64,000 bases of DNA from Podospora bellae-mahoneyi (Eukaryota; Ascomycota; Sordariomycetes; Sordariales; Podosporaceae): contig NC_085882.1 of NCBI RefSeq assembly GCF_035222275.1, positions 3,231,501 to 3,295,500 of the forward strand, written 5' to 3'. Position 1 is the stretch's first letter; each line of letters opens with the position of its first letter. This document shows, piece by piece, positions 57,211-64,000 of this stretch. A program made the translations under genes and the position numbers. The notes under the pieces are model-generated. The model had not been told where the DNA came from. It was given only the letters and a program-made list of their open reading frames with translations, and made no database searches.

Positions 57211-58549
57211 TTACAACTTGGAGTAAATCACCTCTTCAAACTCCTTGATCAACGACCTAACTTGCAAATCCCCCGGCTGGACAATCTGCGTGGCGAAAAC
57301 ACCGCACACGCCCGCCTCCCGGTCGATGAGCTGTATCCCCGTCATGTCAGCATATTTCTTTCCCCCTTTCCCTCAAAGTTTGGCCCTACTCACCCAAGCA
57401 AGATTAAAAGCCCCACCCCACTGAACAAACCCCCTTTTCCTCCCTCCATTACCCGTCGTCCCAGGCTCAGCGGTAACCAACCCAGCAGGACTCCAATCGT
57501 ACTCTGCTCCCCCCTCCACAGGGTTGACCCACCCCACCATCCAATCCCTTCCCTCCCCCTTTAGACTCTCATTCAAGACCTTTTTGCTCTCGGGTGTCAA
57601 ACACCCCCCAAACAACACCGCCTGCCACTCCGGCCTCAGCAACCTGCTCTTATTTGGCTCCAGAAAGTCAGCGAGGATGGTGACATAGGCCTTCATGCTC
57701 CCAAACCCCCCCCCCCCATAGCCTCATTCTCTGCCGGACTATCCGCCAGCTTGTGATGGGAAAGTTTCCCCTTCCCCCGGGTCGTCATACCCGCTCGGCG
57801 TCCGTCGAGGGCGTCGTACCGAGCAGGATAAAAGGTGATCTCCCCCCTTTTGATCCCCAACACTGACAGGATATTATCCTGCAGGTAAACCTCCAGCTTG
57901 ACACCAGAGAGCCTTTCCACCAACAAACCCGCCCAGTCCAGTCCCGAGCCGTAGACCCATCCCTTTCCGGGTTGGAACGACAACGGGTAAGAGCACCGCT
58001 CGGGCACTGTACTTCCCCCGACCGGGGTCAAGGGGACGGGGACGGTCTTGTTGGTGATGGTGGTGAGGTAGGTCACCACGTCGGGGTTGTTCCAGGTGTA
58101 GGAGCAGCCTGACGAGTGGGTCAGGAGGTGTTTTAACAGTATCGGTTCTGTTCGTGGAGACAGAATTGGTTGTCCGTCGGGGGTGAACCCGCTCAAAACA
58201 GGTTGGGCGGCCAGTTCCGGGAGGTGGGGGGAGATGTCAGTCGCGAGGGCTACTTTCCCTGATTGGACCTGCTGCAGGACCGCGATGGAGGTGAGGAGTT
58301 TGGTTGTGGAGGCCATGGCGAGGATGCTGTCTGGTTGGAGGGGGCTGTTTGCTGGACTGGAAGAAGGGGAGAGGGACAAGGGGCCGAGGGAGTGGGTGTA
58401 GTTGAGTTTTCCTGGGGGGGTGTCAGTATGAGACGGTGGGAAAAGGGTGGGGGGGGAATACCATCTTTTGACCTGACGAGCATCACCGCACCGGGGAGGA
58501 CGTCATTCTCAATGGCCTTTTGAACGGTGGACTCAAATTCGGGTGTCAT
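57211..58549 (-). CDS. Beta-lactamase-fold serine esterase (class C / family VIII type), frame broken at a poly-G tract
   Basis: Exons 58549-58462, 58411-57394 and 57330-57211 on the minus strand encode about 380 residues of a serine hydrolase of the beta-lactamase/transesterase family. Catalytic marks: Ser64-Thr-Thr-Lys67 (SxxK, in ILAMASTTKLLTS), Tyr in GWVYGSGLDWAGLL as the YxN-type motif, and WGGAFNLAW replacing KTG, as in family VIII esterases. No signal peptide, so probably an intracellular esterase; many fungal members sit in secondary-metabolite clusters, but none is seen here. The middle exon contains 12 consecutive G (minus strand; C at 57706-57717) inside ENEAMGGGG. The N-terminal half reads into a stop soon after it, while the C-terminal half (MKAYVTILADFLEP onward) is open in another frame and both keep family motifs. 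A 10- or 13-base tract would keep frame. Either base-calling error or a real frameshift. Confidence 0.8.
57706..57717. repeat. 12-base homopolymer C/G tract inside the esterase gene
   Basis: Twelve consecutive C on the plus strand (G in the coding sense) fall in the glycine-encoding part of the esterase middle exon, exactly where the reading frame changes. Such tracts are prone both to sequencing error and to polymerase slippage. Confidence 0.9.
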
Positions 58550-59078
58550 CTTTGTTGATGTTGGTGTTAGTGTTGATGATGTTGACCGTAACTGATAAAT
58601 GACACGGCTTATAACCCCAAGAGATGCGGGGACCGCCTCGGTAGATCAATCCCGACCCCCCTCACCACCCGGAAATAAATGTAACCACGACCACACCATC
58701 ACGACTAGTATGCTTCCCAAAATAATCTGACAGCATGTTACACAGAACCCTTCACCGGTAAAATGACTTACACACAGTAGAGTAGCACATCTGTTCTAGC
58801 AATAAATGCAACTGGCTGGTATCGCGCTACACGGAAACACTGCCCCCCTTTCACTTCAAAACTCTGTCAAGTGCTAGCAATTCCAGAATTCCTAACCAAA
58901 CATGAAGCAAGACAACAAAAAAAAAAAAACCCCCAGCTCACTAAAACATGGCAATAACAAAACAACAAAAACAGGGTATATTCCCCACCAATCCATTCCC
59001 TTTCCAGCCAGCCATCCTCTCAGACATACCGTGACGAAACCATCAAAATCATGCCCTCAAAAAGAAAAAAAACTTCCT
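58550..59078. other. Spacer: esterase promoter and BUD6 3' flank
   Basis: About 530 bases; no coding potential supported. An A-rich run at 58917-58930 lies in the probable 3' UTR of the Bud6 gene. Confidence 0.5.
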
Positions 59079-62000
59079 TTACAACTGCTCATCCCTCACC
59101 TCCCCATTCTCCTTATCCCTATCGCCCTCCTCACCCGCCCCCGTCCCATTGACCTCCCCCTCCGCAGCCTCCTCCCCAACCGGATCCTCCGGAATGATCC
59201 CATTCTGCCTCTCCCACACCTCCCTCCTGATCCTCTCCTCCTTTGCCTTCCTCGCCCTCTCCACCTCCTCCACCCCCCCACTCTTCTTCAGCCTCCCCTC
59301 CTCAACAAAGTTCGTCAGCTCCTTCTTAAGCGGGTTCTGCATCCTCGTCTCCAGCTCCTTCTGCCTCAGCTTCTCGGCCCGCTCAATCGCCTCCAGCCGG
59401 TTCTCATGATTCGGCTGCAGCGCCCTCACCTCCCCCAACACACCCTCCTTCGCATCCCTAGGATCAACAAAGGCATTGCTGTTGATCGAGTTCAGCCCCT
59501 TGCTGAATTGCCTCAATACCGGTCTCCCCTCCACCGCGCCGCCATTCGACCCCGCATCCTTCATCTGTTCCTTGGTAGCCTGCTCCACCAGCGCAAACGT
59601 CTCGGAAGCCTTTTCCAAATCGTCCCTCAAATCCACAATCAAGTCCTCCATCACCCGCAGCTCGTCCCGGCCCTGGCAGACATCCTCCAGTTCCTTCTCC
59701 CAAATCTTGGTCCACACTGGCTTCTCCTGCTTCATGTACTCCTCCATCTTGTTCAGCTCCTTGGTGAGCTGGGTGATGTCCTTCGTGACAGACTCGAGCT
59801 GTCTAGGGAGAGGGCGCACGCCGCGGTGGACAACGTCCTTGCGTAGATCCTCCACCAAGTCTTGCAAGTCATCCACCTTGTTGACAAGCCTGTCACTATC
59901 CGTGTTAAGCTGCTTCCGGCCGTTAATGACATATGCCCGTCCGCTGTCGCCTTCAATGTCCGGAACGGCAATCTTGGCGGCCGTTGCCTTGACGCTGTTG
60001 GCCTTGCTGCGAAGAGCAGACATGGAACTTTGGATATCGGATTGAAAGTTCGAGTACGTCTGTCGCAAAACAGCCAGGTCTCGGCGCAAGCTCTGGATCT
60101 CGGTGATCTGGGATGTGCTGAGCTTGCGAGCGGCCATTCCAGCAGCACTTGCGACCGACTTGGGTGAATCCATAGCCGGCGACATGATGGCAGGGGGAGG
60201 AGCAGCAGCCAACCGCGCAACGTCCCTGGCGGTCTCGTTCTGGCGCTCCGCAACCCTCAGCAGAGCAGCCCCATGATCATCCACATTCTGCTTGACCTCT
60301 TCGACAATCTTCTTGAGGCTACCAATACCCTCGTCGATATGCTTCTTCACTTCGTCAAGGGTCTCAATGTTGAGCACCAGCACCGTCCTGTCCTTAATGT
60401 CCGACAAGTCCTCCAGCTCGTGACGCACGCCTGAAATGGGATCCTGAATATAGATGTCCGGCAGGTCTGCTCCGTTTTGCTGAGTGTTCCACGAAAACTT
60501 CTCAATAAATGCCAGCTGCAAACGGCCAATCGAGAGCTCCTCATATCCTTCTGGGAGAACAAATTTCTTGACCTTGGACTTGTACTGCAGAAACAATGTT
60601 AGTTCTTTTGTAGCGGGAGGCGTGTTGTCCATCCCAAACGAACTCGACGGCTTGTCAGGGGTAGGAGCCCGAGCAACCGCGGCAGACTTGGGGGGTGCTT
60701 TGGGGGGCTTCTCCTCCTCTTCCTCATCCAGGCCGACTGCTGGCATCACATCAGCTGGCGGGCTCGTCAAAGTAGCGCTCGGCCTGAACCTTTCCTCTGG
60801 AGATTCAGGCTCGGCGGTTTCTGGCCTTGATGCCGGGAGTTCCACCGGACCGCTCTCAGACTCCTCCAACACTCTGCTCGGAACCCGCATCGGCGACGAT
60901 GCATCCATAGGTGCCGCACGCGAAGACTTGTTTCGCTGATGCCGAGCATTATCCCTCGTAGAAATCGCCCGCATCGACTCCCTCATCTCTCCTCGGCCGC
61001 GATTCGGAATCGGCGTGGTCTGCGGTGGGAGCATAGGGACCCCCTGAGCGCCCACCAGCTTGGAGATCTGGTAGGCCGAGTATCTGCGTGAGGCGCGTCT
61101 CTCGAGATCACCGCCCCTCTGCAAGGCCGCCAGGGCACTTTGCTGAGATTGCTTTGGTGGCGGAGGAGGCGGTGGGAAGTTATCCAAGCTACTCATATCG
61201 CCGGCCGAGGGTCCTGAAGGCATCGTCTCATCGCCGGGATAAGGGGGCATGACCGGAATGTTCTGCATCGTGTTGCTGGAAAGGCTGGACTCCCCCGAGT
61301 TGGCCGAACCGCGAGACTGCTCTCGTTGCGACAAATATCGTCTGGTAGGGGAGTTGTTGATATTATTCCTTCCATCATCTCGTTGGCTCTGTGGCCGATA
61401 TCCGCCATCCTCCAGTCCCTCGTTCAGTAGTGTCGTTAGTCCCGAGTTGACGCTTCCCATGGTGCTCGTGCTGGTCGTCCGTCCAGGAGGGTTGGGTGCG
61501 GTTGGGCCATCCCCCGAGCCTCCCTGATCGCTCGGTTGTCCGTTTTCCCTCTCTCTCTGTTGCCTTTGACGCAATCTTGTTTGCTTTCTCTTCAGCCCAT
61601 GCAGCAAGTTGATGATGATGTCGCGGATCTGTGGCAAGTATCTATCCAGACTCTCCACACTCGCTTCCTGGCTCAAAGTAGACTCTAAAATATTCCTTAG
61701 CAGCTCTGGCACATTTCCGAGGTCAGATGTATCGACATTAATGGCTGTAAAGGCCCGACAGGCCATGTTGAACTCGTATCCCAAGCGGACATAGACATCG
61801 GACACCTGCGTGTCGGTAGCGTTTCCTCGGGACCATTGCGTCAGAGTTTCCAATAGCTGTTTTGTGGCAACCAGCAGGTGTGTTACGCTCTTTTCGATTT
61901 GGGAGAGGGGCACGGAAGTACTTGCTGACGACTTTTTGAGAGGCATGGTTAGCAAGGCAGAGGGAACTTGGGCACACGCGATACAGTCTGGAAAATTTGC

Positions 62001-62374
62001 ACACTGAAAGAGGCAGCACTCATTCAAAACAAAAGAAGATGGAGGGGTCTTGCTGAAGCGAGAGCCGTCAAGGTGGTGGTGCATGAAGCCAGCTGTGGTG
62101 TGTCGACATTGGCTGAAACGCGGACAGGCGGGACATGGGAAGGAAGCAAAAGTGAACAAGACTCAAGACTCACATTGGTCCGCCGAGTGCCATCGCTCCT
62201 ATTCAAGCTCCCGCTGACAGGCTGCATAGGCCTCGATGATGTAGATGCCCGGGGCGCAACGGGGCGGTTGGTGCCGACGCCGACGGCGGGAGAGATAGAT
62301 CGTTGCTGGAGGTTTGGCGGAGGGCCCAACTCTGCGCCGGGCGAGCGTCGCTGCGAGCTTCGTATCGAAGTCAT
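59079..62374 (-). CDS. BUD6: Bud6/Aip3-type actin-interacting polarity protein
   Basis: Two exons (62374-62174 and 61931-59079) give 1017 residues. Bud6/Aip3 binds actin and formins at sites of polarised growth (hyphal tip, septum) and promotes formin-driven actin cable nucleation. After a Ser/Pro-rich N terminus, residues about 68-190 form a conserved helical region (LSQIEKSVTHLLVATKQLLE and RYLPQIRDIIINLLHGLKRK). A Ser/Pro-rich middle follows, then the AIP3 domain from about 510 (ELTLFLQYKSKVKKFVLPEG, FSWNTQQNGADLPDIYIQDP, DIKDRTVLVLNIETLDEVKK), with long coiled coils to about 900. The tail is Glu/Gly/Arg-rich. The 242-nt intron has donor GTGAGT, branch CTAAC and an AAG acceptor at 61932, in phase. 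An alternative start, the ATG at 61946 inside the proposed intron, would give a shorter protein lacking exon 1. Confidence 0.88.
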
Positions 62375-64000
62375 TGTGTTGAGATTTGTTCCTCCTCGGC
62401 CTTGCGCCTCGTGTGTTTTCCCCTCGTTCGGTGCCCAACCCAGGCTTCTATTGTTCGGACGTGCGCGGGATTTGGAATCGGTTTCGTTCAAAGTTGATGG
62501 TTTTGGTTTGTGGGGTGGTTGGGGGGGAATGAAGCGGGCGCGCGGGGTTGGGCTGAGGATCGGTTTATCAACGATGTCAAGAAAGTGTTGGGTATGTCAT
62601 CGGGAAGCGGCGACAAATGCAAATGTCCGAGTTTCTGATGTTTTTTCGCCAAAAGATGGCCTTCTTCTCTCAAAGTCCCCTGGGCGGCAGGCGAGTGCAG
62701 TGCGGGCGGAGGTGTTTGGCTGCAATCACGACCTTCTCCACCGAGGCTCCAGCCCCAAGGCGAGCTGCGCTATTCCTGATTCGCTAATCCCGGGAACGGC
62801 AAGGGTCGGCTGCCCAGCCAGGTGGGTTACATAATTGTGTTGCCTCTCAGCTTGTGGAACGTTCTCATTTGTTTTCTATTGAGAGGGGGAAGGGGGGTCA
62901 TGGAGATATCGACACCATATCAACATCTTCTTCTCTTTTACCTTATCTTTGTTGAATTAGGTTGGAGGTGTCGGGCTGTTGTCAGTCGGTGCCGGTTGTC
63001 CAAAGAAGCTTTCATTGACCCCAGGCTCCCATGTGTGGCCCATGCTCGCGATGTGGCCCGTGCTTCAGCTTTCCTGAGATGACCATGAGTGGTGACACAC
63101 CATTCAAGGACTTTTTGAGCCCAAGTTTTGGAGGCGCTTGAGTTCCGTATCGCTACGAGCTCTCGATGGCTCAAGTTGCCCTTTTAAAGAGAAATGTCGG
63201 AACCTTGGATCTCTCTTACATGACAGGGGTCCAAGATCGTGTGGTTCTGACAGCCGTTCTCAGCTCCACCTCTGGAATTACTTACCACCATCACCTCGGG
63301 TTATCTTTCCTTTTGTTTCTGGATTGAGCCCATATCCCCCCCTCGAAACTCTTTGCTCTTGCAAAATTATTTTTACTTTCAAGTTGGAATTTTGCCTCTT
63401 CGTATCTAAGCCTGTTGGTCTACTGAGGTCTCCTACTCCACCTCGGCGTGGCCACCGAGACAGCGACACAGCCGACACAGCCTGACTGAGAGGAATTCAT
63501 TGCGTGGTCTCAGCTCAGATCCCCCACGATTTGGCCGAGCCGTTGGATCACCGTTTGCTCTTTGCTTTTGCCATTTTGGAAGCTAAACAGATCATCTTCC
63601 TACCTCCAGAGGATGCCCGCCCAGCCATCGCGTCTGTAGAGTCCCCCGTATTTTCGGAATCGAGGTCGTTCGGTCACACAAACTAGGGGTTCATCAGCAA
63701 GTTGCCGGCCTCCACCACTGCGAAAATGGTTTCAATACCTGCAGCCTCAATCACTGAAGCCGCAATGAACACAGCATGCATCGGCCAGCCCAGCCGTCCC
63801 TGCCACGCCATCTGGCCCAGCCTGTCCAATGAGCCTGCTACGTCGTGTTGCTAGTTCCGGGGAGGCGTCTGGATCGCCCACCGACATCCGCCCTCCACGC
63901 GTCTGTCTGTGTTTTGGGCCTCCTTTTCTCGTAACTTGCGCGGGAATCCGCACATGCGAGTCGGCCATCTCAATATTCACAGCTTGCGCGATGGCAGGGG
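62375..64000. other. Gene-free right edge, BUD6 upstream region
   Basis: About 1.6 kb to the end of the window; no supported gene. The part nearest 62375 should be the BUD6 leader and promoter. The far end may belong to a gene outside the window. Confidence 0.5.

Noticed and set aside
61946-62173. ATG at 61946 as the Bud6 start
   Set aside because: It would discard a 67-codon exon with a good ATG and a strong GTGAGT donor in the right phase; kept only as an alternative.

Overview
This is a stretch of nuclear chromosome from a filamentous ascomycete. The evidence is short (about 50-250 nt) GT-AG introns with CTAAC/CTGAC-type branch sites, long low-complexity intergenic DNA, and typical ascomycete gene families: an AA11 LPMO, a Zn2Cys6 regulator, a HET-domain gene, Dlt1, Snt1 and Bud6. 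A Sordariales origin (Podospora/Chaetomium-like) is my best guess from overall character; there is no marker gene here to prove it. I found no tRNA, rRNA, CRISPR array or virus-derived element.

Layout. 1.5-2.8 kb: secreted AA11 lytic polysaccharide monooxygenase (+). 4.8-6.1 kb: mitochondrial acetylornithine aminotransferase (-), with a perfect Gcn4/CPC1 site upstream. 6.7-8.6 kb: five-exon glutamate decarboxylase (-). 10.1-11.3 kb: kynurenine formamidase (-). 11.3-14.3 kb: gene-free DNA with a decayed inverted-repeat element and microsatellites. 14.3-17.1 kb: Zn2Cys6 regulator (-), followed upstream by a 9.9-kb gene desert. 27.0-29.6 kb: membrane-anchored HSL-type lipase (-). 31.6-33.1 kb: Dlt1 (+). 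35.8-39.3 kb: eight-exon gene of unknown function (+) whose frame continues as protein-like sequence past its stop. 39.4-42.6 kb: a repeat-rich interval with several 21-nt-period arrays, a DUF3824-like gene (+) and a HET-protein remnant. 42.6-44.8 kb: HET-domain gene (-). 45.5-46.7 kb: HMG-CoA lyase (+), convergent with deoxyhypusine synthase (-, 46.8-47.9 kb). 49.4-56.6 kb: giant SNT1/NCoR-like SANT corepressor (+). 57.2-58.5 kb: beta-lactamase-fold esterase (-) interrupted at a 12-base homopolymer. 59.1-62.4 kb: Bud6/Aip3 (-). The rest is non-coding.

Functionally this is mostly core housekeeping: arginine, glutamate/GABA, tryptophan/kynurenine and leucine/ketone metabolism, eIF5A hypusination, chromatin repression and polarity. 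Embedded in it is a small accessory island at 39-45 kb (unknown gene, periodic arrays, HET gene and HET remnant). That island is where I would look for undescribed biology.
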